Position numbers and translations under genes: made by a program. Under the pieces are notes generated by a model. The model was not told the DNA's origin, ran no database searches, and saw nothing but the letters and a program-made list of their open reading frames with translations. Positions 1-9,749 of a stretch of DNA of 64,000 nt are shown piece by piece. Source of the DNA: Antrihabitans stalagmiti (GTDB taxonomy: Bacteria; Actinomycetota; Actinomycetes; Mycobacteriales; Mycobacteriaceae); contig NZ_JAEMNV010000002.1 in assembly GCF_016482825.1 (NCBI RefSeq), positions 372,001-436,000 on the forward strand. The letters run 5' to 3'. Position 1 is the stretch's first letter; every line of letters starts with the position of its first letter.

Positions 1-553
1 GATCGACGTCACCCCAGACTTCACGGAGGATGGTGTCGCGGGAGACCACCTGACCCGCGCGGTCGAGCAGGACCTTGAGTAGCTCGTACTCCTTGTTGGC
101 GAGTGCGATCTCGGCACCGTTGCACAGCACGCGGCGCGCGGCGGGTTCCAGTCGGATGCCACCGACCTCGACGACCGCGTCCTCGATCCCGCCACTGCGT
201 CGCAGCAGCGCGCGCACACGGGCCATAAGTTCGGCGAGGCGGAACGGCTTGCCGACGTAGTCGTCGGCACCGGCATCGAGACCGACGACGAAGTCGACCT
301 CGTCGGTTCGTGCGGTGAGCATAAGCACCGCAAGGTCGGAGCCGCGGATCCGAACCTGGCGGCACACTTCGAGACCGTCCATACCGGGCAGGCCGAGATC
401 GAGGATCAGGAGATCGTGAGAGCCTTCGAGAGCAAGCTCGAGTATCTCGGGACCGGTTGCGGCAACGGTGACCGTGTACCCCTCGCGACCGAGCGCGCGG
501 GAGAGCGGCGCGGCGATAGCCTCGTCGTCTTCGGCCAAAAGAACTGCAGTCAC
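1..553 (-). CDS. OmpR-family response regulator, cut by left edge
   Basis: A two-component response regulator whose C-terminus runs off the window. Reading from a GTG at 553, the protein begins TAVLLAEDDEAIAAPL, giving the acidic pocket (EDD). It continues with the phospho-acceptor Asp in LLILDLGLPGMDG, the conserved Thr in VLMLTARTDE and the Lys in VGKPF. A linker follows, then a winged-helix DNA-binding domain that is still open at base 1 (ANKEYELLKVLL, VSRDTILREVWG). The OmpR/PhoB family regulates promoters after phosphorylation by a sensor kinase, which would lie to the left of base 1. It follows the PH-domain gene by 22 bp on the same strand and may share the birA transcript. Which regulator it is cannot be told. 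Confidence 0.9.
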   Translation of the reverse strand, partial: MTAVLLAEDDEAIAAPLSRALGREGYTVTVAATGPEILELALEGSHDLLILDLGLPGMDGLEVCRQVRIRGSDLAVLMLTARTDEVDFVVGLDAGADDYVGKPFRLAELMARVRALLRRSGGIEDAVVEVGGIRLEPAARRVLCNGAEIALANKEYELLKVLLDRAGQVVSRDTILREVWGDVD

Positions 554-575
554 CCGACCAGAGTACGGCGCATCG

Positions 576-1178
576 CTACCGGCGGCGCCGATCGTCGCGA
601 TCGTCGCCGAATTCTCGGCCCGGATCGTCGTCGAAGTCGCGAGAGCGGTCGCGATCGTTGCCCCGGTCCGATCCTCGATAGCTGTTCGAAGCGTCGAAAA
701 CCTGGTGGTAGAGCAGCGAGTGCACGCTCTCGACCTTGGGGATGTCGTCGAATTCGAGTGGATCCTCCGAGGCCGACCCGATGATCAGCGTTCCGGTACC
801 GAGCATGCGGTCGAAGAGTCCGTGGCGGAACTGCACGTTGGAGATTCGGCCCATCGGGATGTCGATACCGGTGTGGGTGAGGATGCCGTGCCGAATCAGC
901 ACACGTCGATCGGTGACGATGAAATGTGTTGTACGCCAACGCAACAGCGGCGGGAGGGTACGCCAGCAAAGGATACCGACCCACGCCACCGCGATCGCGA
1001 TCAAGGCCGCCGTCTGCGCGGTGCCGGTCAGTTCGTTCTGGACGAGGCCGAGCAGGAAGCCCGCGAGCGCAGTCGCGACGATGAAGGTCAGCGCAGGAAG
1101 GAACAGCATCTTCCAGTGCGGATGGCGGTGGAGCAGGAGTTGCTCGTCCCCCGCAAGCGCATCATCGGGATATCCCAT
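576..1178 (-). CDS. PH-domain membrane protein
   Basis: A 200-residue protein with two N-terminal membrane helices (about 24-43 and 55-75). A bacterial PH (YdbS/DUF304-like) domain follows at about 80-165, with the typical FIVTDRRVLIRHGILTHTG stretch. The function is unknown; such proteins are assumed to act at the membrane face. The position next to birA and accD5 matches the M. tuberculosis Rv3278c neighbourhood (from memory). The last 35 or so residues form a low-complexity Arg/Asp tail (RDRSRDFDDD, GDDRDDRRRR) that looks disordered. It lies 10 bp downstream of birA and 22 bp upstream of the response regulator, all on one strand, so one operon is likely. Confidence 0.85.
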   Translation of the reverse strand: MGYPDDALAGDEQLLLHRHPHWKMLFLPALTFIVATALAGFLLGLVQNELTGTAQTAALIAIAVAWVGILCWRTLPPLLRWRTTHFIVTDRRVLIRHGILTHTGIDIPMGRISNVQFRHGLFDRMLGTGTLIIGSASEDPLEFDDIPKVESVHSLLYHQVFDASNSYRGSDRGNDRDRSRDFDDDPGREFGDDRDDRRRR

Positions 1179-1188
1179 GGCCGGGACA

Positions 1189-1986
1189 TTACTCGAGGGG
1201 ACGCAGATGCGTCACATCACCGGCAGACACCGCACGCCCGTCGATGATCAACCGGCCGTTGGCGTCGACATCCGTTGCGGTGCCTTCGATCCGGTCGCCG
1301 CCGGGAAGTTCGGCACGCACCTGCGCACCGATCGTCGCGCAACGCTCGCGGTAGACATCCGCCAACTCGCTCGTCGCCCATCCCGCCGACTCCCACGCGG
1401 TGAATCTGCTTGCAAAATCTCGCAACAACGAGCGGACGAGAGTGGTCCGATCGCTGACCTCCGCACCCGCGAGAACCAGCGACGTCGCCTCGGGGACGGG
1501 TAGTTCGTCCTCGGTGAGCGACACGTTGAGACCGATGCCGACCACAACGGTCGGGTTCTTGCCCGTGGTGCCGACCTCGGCGAGGATGCCGCACAACTTG
1601 CGACCCTCGACGAGAACGTCGTTCGGCCACTTCAATTCGGCAGGCACCTTCGCGACCGAACGGACAGCGTCCGCGACCGCGACGCCGGTCAGCAGCGGTA
1701 GCCAACCCAGGTCGGCGGGCGCGATGCCGGGTAGCCGAACCAGAACCGACAACGCGACCTGCGCCTGCGCCGGACTCACCCAGGTGCGCTGATGGCGGCC
1801 TCGACCGCTCGTCTGAAACTCCGCGACGAGCACACTGCGGTCTGCCTCGGCGTCGGCGGCGCGAGCGAGCAGATCGGCGTTGGTCGAGCCGGTTTCGGCG
1901 ACGACATCGAGCTGCGAGAAGAACGGATCGAGCCCGCGGCGCAGTTCGGTGACGTTGAGCGGCGGACGGTCCAGGTTCGAGTACAT
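1189..1986 (-). CDS. birA: Biotin--[acetyl-CoA-carboxylase] ligase
   Basis: Attaches biotin to the carrier-domain lysine of acyl-CoA carboxylase alpha subunits such as AccA3, encoded 5 kb away. The 265-residue protein has the BirA catalytic core: ETGSTNADLL near the N-terminus, the biotinyl-AMP loop SGRGRHQRTW at about 60-69, KWPNDV at about 118-123, and a small C-terminal SH3-like domain. The N-terminal helix-turn-helix of E. coli BirA is absent, so this is the monofunctional type and not a repressor. It is divergent from accD5 across 92 bp, an arrangement conserved in mycobacteria. A palindrome in that gap could control both directions. Confidence 0.95.
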   Translation of the reverse strand: MYSNLDRPPLNVTELRRGLDPFFSQLDVVAETGSTNADLLARAADAEADRSVLVAEFQTSGRGRHQRTWVSPAQAQVALSVLVRLPGIAPADLGWLPLLTGVAVADAVRSVAKVPAELKWPNDVLVEGRKLCGILAEVGTTGKNPTVVVGIGLNVSLTEDELPVPEATSLVLAGAEVSDRTTLVRSLLRDFASRFTAWESAGWATSELADVYRERCATIGAQVRAELPGGDRIEGTATDVDANGRLIIDGRAVSAGDVTHLRPLE

Positions 1987-2015
1987 ACGAACGACCCTAC
2001 GACCTCGCGCACTAT

Positions 2016-2029
2016 CTACTCGTCGGTAG
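2016..2029. promoter_or_regulatory. Palindromic operator candidate between birA and accD5
   Basis: The sequence CTACTCGTCGGTAG has the form CTAC-N6-GTAG and lies 30 bp from the birA start and 50 bp from the accD5 start. It shares 10 of 14 positions with the centre of the palindrome upstream of accA3 (CTACTGAGCAGTAG, 7050-7063). Seen directly: the sequence and its spacing. Inferred: a shared lipid-metabolism regulator, possibly FasR-like. Confidence 0.45.
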
Positions 2030-2078
2030 CACAGGCTCGATTTTTACGCGGTCAGAACCCTCGTTAAGCTGACTGCCC

Positions 2079-3719
<1,641 letters not shown>

Positions 3720-3771
3720 CCGCCACCCCTTTCACCGCGATGTGGATTGTGAACGAACAGGATTCGATACT

Positions 3772-4116
3772 GTGACTCTCGTAACCGAGAACGAGGTGCT
3801 TCGGGATCTGGAAACGAGATCCACAAACTTGGGGAGTGGCGACATCGACGAGTTGGCGAACGGTTCGGAGTCGACTGTCGAACCGACGGTCGACGCGCCC
3901 GCGAACGAGCAACTGATCAAGGTGCTCAAGGGCAACCCGAGCGATGCCGAAATCGCAGCTCTCGTCGCCGTGCTCAGCGCGGCAGCGGCCAACACCTCTG
4001 GAGCGCCGGAGTCGACGCGGCCGATCGAGCTATGGGGTCACCCGACCTCGCTGCATCGTGGCGTTTCGCCGTTCTCGCCGTACGCGTATCCGCAGCTGTC
4101 ACATCTGCGCGACTGA
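3772..4116 (+). CDS. accE5: Acyl-CoA carboxylase epsilon subunit
   Basis: A small accessory subunit that in mycobacteria and streptomycetes binds the beta subunit and raises carboxylase activity. The 114-residue product ends in the family signature LIKVLKGNPSDAEIAALVAV (about 48-67), preceded by an acidic, probably disordered N-terminus. A PIELWGHP stretch and a Tyr/Ser-rich tail follow. I chose the GTG at 3772, which has AGGA about 8 bases upstream; a GTG at 3742 would add ten residues. It sits between accD5 and maf, where epsilon genes normally lie. Confidence 0.85.
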   Translation: MTLVTENEVLRDLETRSTNLGSGDIDELANGSESTVEPTVDAPANEQLIKVLKGNPSDAEIAALVAVLSAAAANTSGAPESTRPIELWGHPTSLHRGVSPFSPYAYPQLSHLRD

Positions 4117-4126
4117 TCGCCTTCGC

Positions 4127-4789
4127 TTGACCACGTTCATCCTTGCCTCGGCTTCGCCTGCGCGACTGAAGGTGTTGCGCGCCGCCGGCCTGGAGCCAGT
4201 CGTGCGCGTGTCCGATGTGGACGAAGACGCGGTCGCCGCAGCTTTGCCCGCGGGAACAACGCCGGAAGGCGTCGTCGTCGCCCTCGCACAGGCGAAAGCG
4301 AGGACCGTCGCAGCCGAGCTGAGCGCCGGTCTCGACGGTGTCTGCTGGCTCGACGGTGCGGACGCCTTCGACAGCGTCCTCGTCGGCTGCGATTCGATGT
4401 TGCACATCGCGAGCGAACTGCAGGGCAAACCGCTGACCGTCGAGGTGGCACGGCAACGCTGGGCCACGATGGCCGGGCGTAGCGGCGAGCTGCTCACCGG
4501 TCACTGCGTCCTGCGACTGCGCGACGGCAAGGTCGTTGCCGCAGCGTCGGGGTGCACGACGACGACCGTCCATTTCGGCTCACCCACCGACGCCGACCTG
4601 ACCGCCTACCTCGCGTCGGGTGAACCGCTGCAGGTTGCGGGAGCATTCACGCTCGACGGCCTCGGCGGGTGGTTCGTCGAGAAGATCGACGGCGACCCGT
4701 CGAGTGTGATCGGTATCGGCCTGCCGTTGGTGCGGCGCTTGCTCTCCGAGGTCGGCGTGAGCATCAGCGATCTCTGGGACCGGCGCTGA
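4127..4789 (+). CDS. maf: Maf-type nucleotide pyrophosphatase
   Basis: Maf/HAM1-fold hydrolases cleave non-canonical or excess nucleoside triphosphates (dTTP, UTP, modified bases) to monophosphates. The protein starts TTFILASASPARLKVLRAAG, with the family's SASPxR motif. It has VGCDSML (catalytic Asp region, about 84-90), GKP, and the GAFTLDGLGGWFVEKIDGDPSSVIGI block near the C-terminus. No ATG or GTG precedes the motif in frame after the accE5 stop. The most likely start is therefore a TTG at 4127, 10 bp after accE5, giving 220 residues, the usual length. Use of TTG suggests translation coupled to accE5. Confidence 0.9.
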   Translation: MTTFILASASPARLKVLRAAGLEPVVRVSDVDEDAVAAALPAGTTPEGVVVALAQAKARTVAAELSAGLDGVCWLDGADAFDSVLVGCDSMLHIASELQGKPLTVEVARQRWATMAGRSGELLTGHCVLRLRDGKVVAAASGCTTTTVHFGSPTDADLTAYLASGEPLQVAGAFTLDGLGGWFVEKIDGDPSSVIGIGLPLVRRLLSEVGVSISDLWDRR

Positions 4790-4808
4790 CCCCGACCGAA
4801 CGTCCAGC

Positions 4809-5462
4809 TCAGGCGCGCGAAAGCGCAATCGACGGCGCCAACCGCGCAAGGCACAGATCCGGCTCGACGAACGGGTGCAGGCTCGCCGTGAACGCACCCG
4901 GCTGACCGGCGCGATCGAGCACCTCGCGCATCAGCCCGAGGTGGACCCCACACACAACTTCGGAATGCGTCCGCGCAAGTTCGCGCAGCGGACAGGCGGT
5001 GAGCCTGATCGTTGCAGTGTCCTGCGACGACGTGACGTCCGCAGCGCGGTCGGGTGCAAAACCCAACTCGGCGAGCAGCGACGTCGCAACTTCCCTCGCG
5101 TCGTCGAGTGTCTCGACCGTTCGATCGCCATCGTCCATCTTCGCCGCCCACGCTCTGCCCGCGGTCACCGACGCATCGAGCCGGCGTTTGGGGTCGGCTC
5201 CGAGCTGATCGGCAAGCACCTGAGCTAACTCCTGGTAGCCGACCGTTCGCTGCACGGCGGTGTAGCCGATCCGCGGTCGCCCCCGGCCGCGTGGTGGCTG
5301 CTGCACCTGGCACACCAGCGATTCACGGGTGAGGACATCGAGATGGAATCGCACGGTCGTGACGTGCTGACCAGTCTCGACCGCCAACTCCCGCGCATCC
5401 ATCGGCTCGCTTGCCCGTCGTAGTATCGCGAGCAGACGTCGCCGCGGCCATGAGTCCGACAC
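4809..5462 (-). CDS. Winged-helix regulator, SufR/ArsR-like with C-terminal cysteines
   Basis: A 217-residue transcription factor with an N-terminal winged helix (about 1-65: RRRLLAILRRASEPMDARELA, VTTVRFHLDVL) and a basic wing (PPRGRGRPRIGY). Its C-terminal domain carries CPLRELARTHSEVVC followed by a third Cys about 33 residues on (PDLCLARL). This C-x13-C layout resembles the SufR-type family, where such cysteines bind an Fe-S cluster, but it is not a complete four-Cys set. It is divergent from sseA across 221 bp and convergent with maf. A role in sensing redox or sulfur status for the sseA unit is an inference. Confidence 0.75.
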   Translation of the reverse strand: MSDSWPRRRLLAILRRASEPMDARELAVETGQHVTTVRFHLDVLTRESLVCQVQQPPRGRGRPRIGYTAVQRTVGYQELAQVLADQLGADPKRRLDASVTAGRAWAAKMDDGDRTVETLDDAREVATSLLAELGFAPDRAADVTSSQDTATIRLTACPLRELARTHSEVVCGVHLGLMREVLDRAGQPGAFTASLHPFVEPDLCLARLAPSIALSRA

Positions 5463-5519
5463 GGTGGGCCCCCTTTCGCAGGTGACTTTATCGGATCACC
5501 GTTCGCTAAATTCATGCCC

Positions 5520-5547
5520 ACCTGGTAACAGGTTGGCAACACGTTAC
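5520..5547. promoter_or_regulatory. Weak operator candidate between regulator and sseA
   Basis: Two overlapping inverted repeats lie in the divergent gap: ACCTG-GTAA-CAGGT (5520-5533) and GTAAC-N13-GTTAC (5525-5547). They sit about 60 bp upstream of the regulator start. The arms are only 5 bp, so chance occurrence is quite possible. The rest of the 5463-5683 gap shows only the sseA ribosome-binding site (AAGGAGA). Confidence 0.3.
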
Positions 5548-5683
5548 GACTCAGCCTTGCGGTTACGATCGAAGTTCGCGTGAGTAGTGCTGTACCCGTA
5601 TTGCAGCGGTTTCAGTCGCACACTCGTCACGATCCTCGTCCACAATCCCCCGTTCGCCCCAGATGCTTTAACCAAGGAGACCA

Positions 5684-6580
5684 GTGGCTGTCCCGAAAGA
5701 TCCCAACCGCGCGTTCGAGACCTACGCCCACCCCGAGCGGCTCGTATCGACGCAATGGCTGTCGGCCCAGAGCGGCAATCCGGACGTCAAAATCGTCGAA
5801 TCGGACGAAGACGTCTTGCTCTACGACATCGGACACATCCCGGGCGCGATGAAGATCGACTGGCATCTCGACCTGAACGACCCGGTGACGCGCGACTACA
5901 TCGACGGCAAGCAGTTCGCAGATCTGATGAGCCGCAAGGGAATTCGACGTGAAGACACCGTCGTGATCTACGGCGACAAGAGCAACTGGTGGGCTGCCTA
6001 CGCACTGTGGGTCTTCACGCTCTTCGGCCACGAAGACGTGCGACTCCTCGACGGCGGCCGGGACGCGTGGTTCGCCGAGGAGCGCGAGACGAGCTTCGAC
6101 GTACCGTCCTATCCCCCGACCGACTACCCCGTCGTCGACCGCCTCGATCCGCCGATCCGAGCATTCAAGGACGACGTACTCGGCCACCTCGGCAAGGGAC
6201 CGCTCATCGATGTCCGCTCGCCGCTCGAGTACACGGGCGAGCGCACCCACATGCCCGACTACCCCGAGGAAGGCGCGTTGCGCGGCGGCCATATTCCGAC
6301 GGCGATCAGCATTCCGTGGGCAAAAGCTGCGGCATCGGACGGCCGCTTCCGCTCCCGTCCCGAATTGCAGGAGATCTACGGCGCCTTCAAGCCGGACGAC
6401 GATGTCGTCACCTACTGCCGCATCGGCGAGCGTTCGAGCCACACCTGGTTCGTTCTCACCTACCTCCTCGGCTTCACCACCGTCCGCAACTACGACGGTT
6501 CGTGGACCGAATGGGGCAACGCGGTCCGGGTTCCCATCGCAAAGGGCGAGGAGCCGGGTACCGCACCTGGCGCAGCGTGA
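5684..6580 (+). CDS. sseA: Thiosulfate sulfurtransferase (two-domain rhodanese)
   Basis: A rhodanese that carries sulfane sulfur as a persulfide on its active-site cysteine. The 298 residues form two rhodanese domains (about 15-150 and 165-290). The catalytic loop CRIGERSSH starts at Cys245 in the second domain, while the first keeps only the fold ([16 protein letters not shown]). [11 protein letters not shown] and [12 protein letters not shown] are the paired structural motifs. The GTG at 5684 is preceded by AAGGAGA. The SufE-like gene starts inside its stop codon (GTGA overlap), so the two are translated together; they probably hand sulfur between them. Confidence 0.95.
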   Translation: MAVPKDPNRAFETYAHPERLVSTQWLSAQSGNPDVKIVESDEDVLLYDIGHIPGAMKIDWHLDLNDPVTRDYIDGKQFADLMSRKGIRREDTVVIYGDKSNWWAAYALWVFTLFGHEDVRLLDGGRDAWFAEERETSFDVPSYPPTDYPVVDRLDPPIRAFKDDVLGHLGKGPLIDVRSPLEYTGERTHMPDYPEEGALRGGHIPTAISIPWAKAAASDGRFRSRPELQEIYGAFKPDDDVVTYCRIGERSSHTWFVLTYLLGFTTVRNYDGSWTEWGNAVRVPIAKGEEPGTAPGAA

Positions 6581-6990
6581 GCGCTCTGCCTGCGGCGTTG
6601 GCCGAGATCGTCGACGACTTCGGAGCCGTCGACGGTCAGGACAAACTGCAGTTGCTGCTCGAGTTCAGTCGCGAATTGCCCGATCTGCCACCGGAACTGG
6701 ACGCTGCGGCGATGGAACCCGTACCCGAGTGCCAATCGCCGCTGTTCCTCTCGGTCGATGCGAGCGACACCGATCGTGTTCGCCTGTTCTTCAGCGCGCC
6801 GCCCGAAGCGCCGACGACACGAGGGTTCGCGTCGATCCTGCATCAGGGCTTGGACGGGCAGTCCGCAACGGCAATCCTCGAAACGCCGGACGACTTCTAC
6901 CTCGCGCTCGGCCTCGGCGACGTCGTGAGTCCGCTGCGCCTTCGAGGGATGTCCGCGATGCTCGCCAGGGTGAAGCGGCACCTGAGGTAG
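6577..6990 (+). CDS. SufE-family sulfur acceptor
   Basis: A 137-residue SufE-like protein. SufE accepts persulfide sulfur from a desulfurase or rhodanese through one cysteine on a mobile loop. Here that is Cys52 in [10 protein letters not shown], matching the family's CQS motif. The C-terminus [19 protein letters not shown] is the usual SufE ending. The GTG start at 6577 overlaps the sseA TGA by 4 bp. No sufS or sufBCD lies nearby, so the natural donor appears to be SseA. This sseA-SufE pair is conserved in mycobacteria (Rv3283-Rv3284, from memory). Confidence 0.9.
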   Translation: MSALPAALAEIVDDFGAVDGQDKLQLLLEFSRELPDLPPELDAAAMEPVPECQSPLFLSVDASDTDRVRLFFSAPPEAPTTRGFASILHQGLDGQSATAILETPDDFYLALGLGDVVSPLRLRGMSAMLARVKRHLR

Positions 6991-7047
6991 GGGTTCGAAC
7001 AAAGACCGTTGCGGGGTCCACCTGCGGCAATTCGGACACTATAAAAA

Positions 7048-7065
7048 ACCTACTGAGCAGTAGGT
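7048..7065. promoter_or_regulatory. Palindromic operator upstream of accA3
   Basis: ACCTACTG-AG-CAGTAGGT is a perfect inverted repeat with 8-bp arms, 128 bp upstream of the accA3 start. A TATAAA sequence lies just upstream (7040-7045) and could be a -10 element, which would put the palindrome at the transcription start and favour repression. Its core recurs in the birA/accD5 gap (2016-2029). The known precedent is FasR control of acyl-CoA carboxylase genes in Corynebacterium; assignment to FasR is inference. Confidence 0.55.
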
Positions 7066-7192
7066 CGGAGCGTGCTCGAGGGCTGCTCAAGCGTGGCCTA
7101 CACTCCGATGTGGTGCGCGGGCAGTACGCCGCGCAAAAGACCCGCGATACACCAGGAACGAACACAGAAGTTCAGGCGACCCAGGAGGCTCA

Positions 7193-8992
7193 GTGCCAAG
7201 TCATGCCAGCGCGCACATCACCAAGGTGCTCGTAGCAAACCGCGGCGAAATCGCGGTTCGCGTGATCCGAGCAGCAAAAGATGCCGGCCTCACCAGCGTT
7301 GCCGTCTACGCCGAGCCCGACGCCGATGCGCCCTTCGTGCGGCTTGCAGACGAGGCCTTCGCACTCGGTGGGCAGACGTCTGCCGAGTCGTACCTCGTGT
7401 TCGACAAGATCCTGGACGCTGCCAAGAAGTCCGGCGCCGACGCAATCCACCCCGGCTACGGATTCCTCTCGGAGAACGCAGACTTCGCGCAAGCCGTCAT
7501 CGACGCTGGGCTGATCTGGATCGGGCCGTCGCCGCAGTCGATCCGCGACCTCGGCGACAAAGTCACCGCTCGCCACATCGCCGAGCGCGCACAGGCTCCG
7601 ATGGCCGCAGGCACCAAGGACCCGGTCAAGAATGCGGACGAGATCGTCGCATTCGCCAAGGAGTACGGCGTTCCGGTCGCGATCAAGGCTGCGTTCGGTG
7701 GCGGTGGACGCGGCATGAAGGTCGCCCAGACCATCGAAGAGATTCCCGAGCTTTTCGATTCGGCGACCCGTGAGGCCGTCGCAGCGTTCGGCCGCGGTGA
7801 GTGCTTCGTCGAGCAGTACCTCGACAAGGCACGCCACGTCGAAGCTCAGGTCATCGCAGACCAGCACGGCAACGTCATCGTCGCGGGCACCCGCGACTGC
7901 TCGCTGCAGCGCCGCTTCCAGAAGTTGGTAGAAGAAGCTCCTGCCCCGTTCCTCACCGACGACCAGCGCGCGCGCATCCACGCATCCGCGAAGGCGATCT
8001 GCAAGGAAGCCGGCTACTACGGCGCAGGCACGGTCGAGTACCTCGTTCAGGGCGACACCGTCTCGTTCCTCGAGGTCAACACCCGGCTGCAGGTCGAGCA
8101 TCCGGTCACCGAAGAAACGTCCGGCATCGACCTCGTTCGTCAGCAGTTCCGTATCGCCAACGGCGAGAAGCTCGACATCACAGAAGATCCGACGCCGCGC
8201 GGGCACTCGTTCGAGTTCCGCATCAACGGTGAGGACGCCGGCCGCGGCTTCCTTCCTGCACCGGGTCCGGTCACCAAGTTCGAGCCCCCGCAGGGTCCTG
8301 GCATCCGCGTCGATTCGGGTGTCGAGTCCGGCAGCGTCATCGGCGGCCAGTTCGACTCGATGCTCGCCAAGCTGATCGTCACCGGCGCTACCCGTGACGA
8401 AGCGCTGGAACGGTCGCGTCGCGCGCTCGCCGAATTCAACGTCGAGGGCCTCGCAACTGTCATCCCGTTCCACCGCCACATCGTCTCCAATCCGGCATTC
8501 ATCGGAGACGGCGAGAAGTTCGACGTGTACACCAAGTGGATCGAAACCGACTGGGAGAACACGATCGAGCCGTTCACCGGCGGTGCACCGCTCGACGAGG
8601 ACGGTGACGAGGCGCTGCCGCGGCAGAAGGTTGTCGTCGAGGTCGGCGGTCGCCGCGTCGAGGTTTCGCTGCCCGGCCAGTTCTCGATCGGCGGCGGTGG
8701 TGGCGGTGCCGCCAACGGTGTCGTCCGCAAGAAGCCGAAGCCGCGCAAGCGTGGTGGCGGCGCAGGCGGAGCGGCATCGGGTGACGCTGTCACCGCACCG
8801 ATGCAGGGCACCGTCGTGAAGGTCGCCGTGACCGAAGGGCAGGAGGTCGCTGCGGGCGACCTGATCGTCGTCCTCGAAGCGATGAAGATGGAGAACCCCG
8901 TCAACGCTCACAAGGCGGGCGTCGTCACGGGTCTCTCGGTCGAACCAGGTGCTGCGATCACCCAGGGCACCGTCCTCGCAGAATTGAAGTAA
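7193..8992 (+). CDS. accA3: Acyl-CoA carboxylase alpha subunit (biotin carboxylase + carrier)
   Basis: Biotin carboxylase fused to the biotin carboxyl carrier domain. It carboxylates its own biotin with ATP and bicarbonate and serves AccD partners such as AccD5. The 599 residues start at GTG 7193 behind AGGAGG. The order is: ATP-grasp biotin carboxylase ([17 protein letters not shown] at the N-terminus, [38 protein letters not shown]), a Gly/Lys-rich linker ([17 protein letters not shown]), then the biotinyl domain with EAMKMEN. Lys565 is the biotin site, 35 residues from the end. It lies about 200 bp after the SufE-like gene with its own promoter region. Confidence 0.97.
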   Translation: MPSHASAHITKVLVANRGEIAVRVIRAAKDAGLTSVAVYAEPDADAPFVRLADEAFALGGQTSAESYLVFDKILDAAKKSGADAIHPGYGFLSENADFAQAVIDAGLIWIGPSPQSIRDLGDKVTARHIAERAQAPMAAGTKDPVKNADEIVAFAKEYGVPVAIKAAFGGGGRGMKVAQTIEEIPELFDSATREAVAAFGRGECFVEQYLDKARHVEAQVIADQHGNVIVAGTRDCSLQRRFQKLVEEAPAPFLTDDQRARIHASAKAICKEAGYYGAGTVEYLVQGDTVSFLEVNTRLQVEHPVTEETSGIDLVRQQFRIANGEKLDITEDPTPRGHSFEFRINGEDAGRGFLPAPGPVTKFEPPQGPGIRVDSGVESGSVIGGQFDSMLAKLIVTGATRDEALERSRRALAEFNVEGLATVIPFHRHIVSNPAFIGDGEKFDVYTKWIETDWENTIEPFTGGAPLDEDGDEALPRQKVVVEVGGRRVEVSLPGQFSIGGGGGGAANGVVRKKPKPRKRGGGAGGAASGDAVTAPMQGTVVKVAVTEGQEVAAGDLIVVLEAMKMENPVNAHKAGVVTGLSVEPGAAITQGTVLAELK

Positions 8993-9003
8993 CCTCCTCG
9001 ATC

Positions 9004-9369
9004 ATGGGCGACGAACCGGAGATCAGAGTCGGTACCGCCGAGCGAGAAGACGCTTTGAGTCGGCTGAGCGAGCACTTCAGCGCCGGCCGGCTCAGCGTTG
9101 CCGAATTCGACGAGCGCAGTGCTGTCGTCACCGCGGCACGTACGAAAGGCGAGCTCGAAGGCGTCTTTGCGGACCTGCCGTCCGCGGTGCCCGCGACCGC
9201 CGGATCGCCCGCGACACAGAGCCGTTGGGATTGGCTCGGTGCCATCGTCGCGGTGACGCCGATCCTCGCGGTCGTGCTGTTCTTCGTGTTCGACAGCTGG
9301 TACTGGTTCTTGCTCGTCCCTGCGGTCCCTGCTCTCATCGAGGGTGGTCGCCGCGTGGTCAAGAACTAG
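9004..9369 (+). CDS. DUF1707 (SHOCT-like) membrane protein
   Basis: A 121-residue protein. The N-terminal DUF1707 domain (about 6-58: IRVGTAEREDALSRLSEHF, GRLSVAEFDERS) is a short helical SHOCT-like module of unknown function, common in actinobacteria. Two hydrophobic helices follow at about 78-97 and 100-112, and a short basic end (GRRVVKN). It starts 11 bp after accA3 and may be read through from it. The last five codons including the stop are part of a 15-bp unit repeated three times in tandem, running up to the next gene. Confidence 0.85.
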   Translation: MGDEPEIRVGTAEREDALSRLSEHFSAGRLSVAEFDERSAVVTAARTKGELEGVFADLPSAVPATAGSPATQSRWDWLGAIVAVTPILAVVLFFVFDSWYWFLLVPAVPALIEGGRRVVKN

Positions 9370-9399
9370 GTGGTCAAGAACTAGGTGGTCGAGAACTGA
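9355..9399. repeat. 15-bp tandem repeat, 3 copies, spanning a stop codon
   Basis: GTGGTCAAGAACTAG occurs at 9355-9369 and 9370-9384, and a variant ending GAGAACTGA at 9385-9399. Each copy ends in an in-frame stop (TAG, TAG, TGA). The first stop ends the DUF1707 gene, and the last base of the third copy is the A of the next gene's ATG. The array therefore forms the whole intergenic spacer. Confidence 0.95.
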
Positions 9400-9749
9400 T
9401 GGAACCGATCGAGGTCAACGCGGGCGCGTGGTACCTGCGGGCGCTACGGGCCGACGAACGTGTCGACGACCGACCCGCGCTGGCAGACGGCGGCATCGAC
9501 GACCCCGACTATGTCGGAACCAGGACGACGCAGTGGGCCGAGGAAACCCATTTCTCGTGGGCCGTGTGCCAACCGAACACCGGGGAGCTGCTCGCCGAAA
9601 TCGGACTGACCCCCGGCGACGGCACCGATGCCGACCTCACCGGTTGGGCACGGGCAGGCCACGACGACGCGCTGACAACAGGACTCGATGCTGTCAAGCG
9701 CTTCGCGGAGGGCGGTTTGGGCCTTTCCGTGACGCTGGTCGCTACGTGA
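9399..9749 (+). CDS. Small orphan protein, possible GNAT remnant
   Basis: A 116-residue protein (MEPIEVNAGAWYLRALRADE...). The stretch TQWAEETHFSWAVCQPNTGELLAEIGLTP resembles the central strands of GNAT acetyltransferases that start a 'WAVC..TGE..GEIGL' block. The acetyl-CoA binding loop (Q/RxxGxG/A) is missing and the protein is too short for a full GNAT fold. It could be a decayed or truncated relative, or a different family. The ATG at 9399 abuts the triple repeat. Its 3' end overlaps the convergent metallopeptidase gene by 8 bp. The function is not known. Confidence 0.55.
   Translation: MEPIEVNAGAWYLRALRADERVDDRPALADGGIDDPDYVGTRTTQWAEETHFSWAVCQPNTGELLAEIGLTPGDGTDADLTGWARAGHDDALTTGLDAVKRFAEGGLGLSVTLVAT

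Noticed and set aside
7190-8911. 573-codon open frame antisense to accA3
   Set aside because: Composition artefact of a gene with complete biotin carboxylase motifs.
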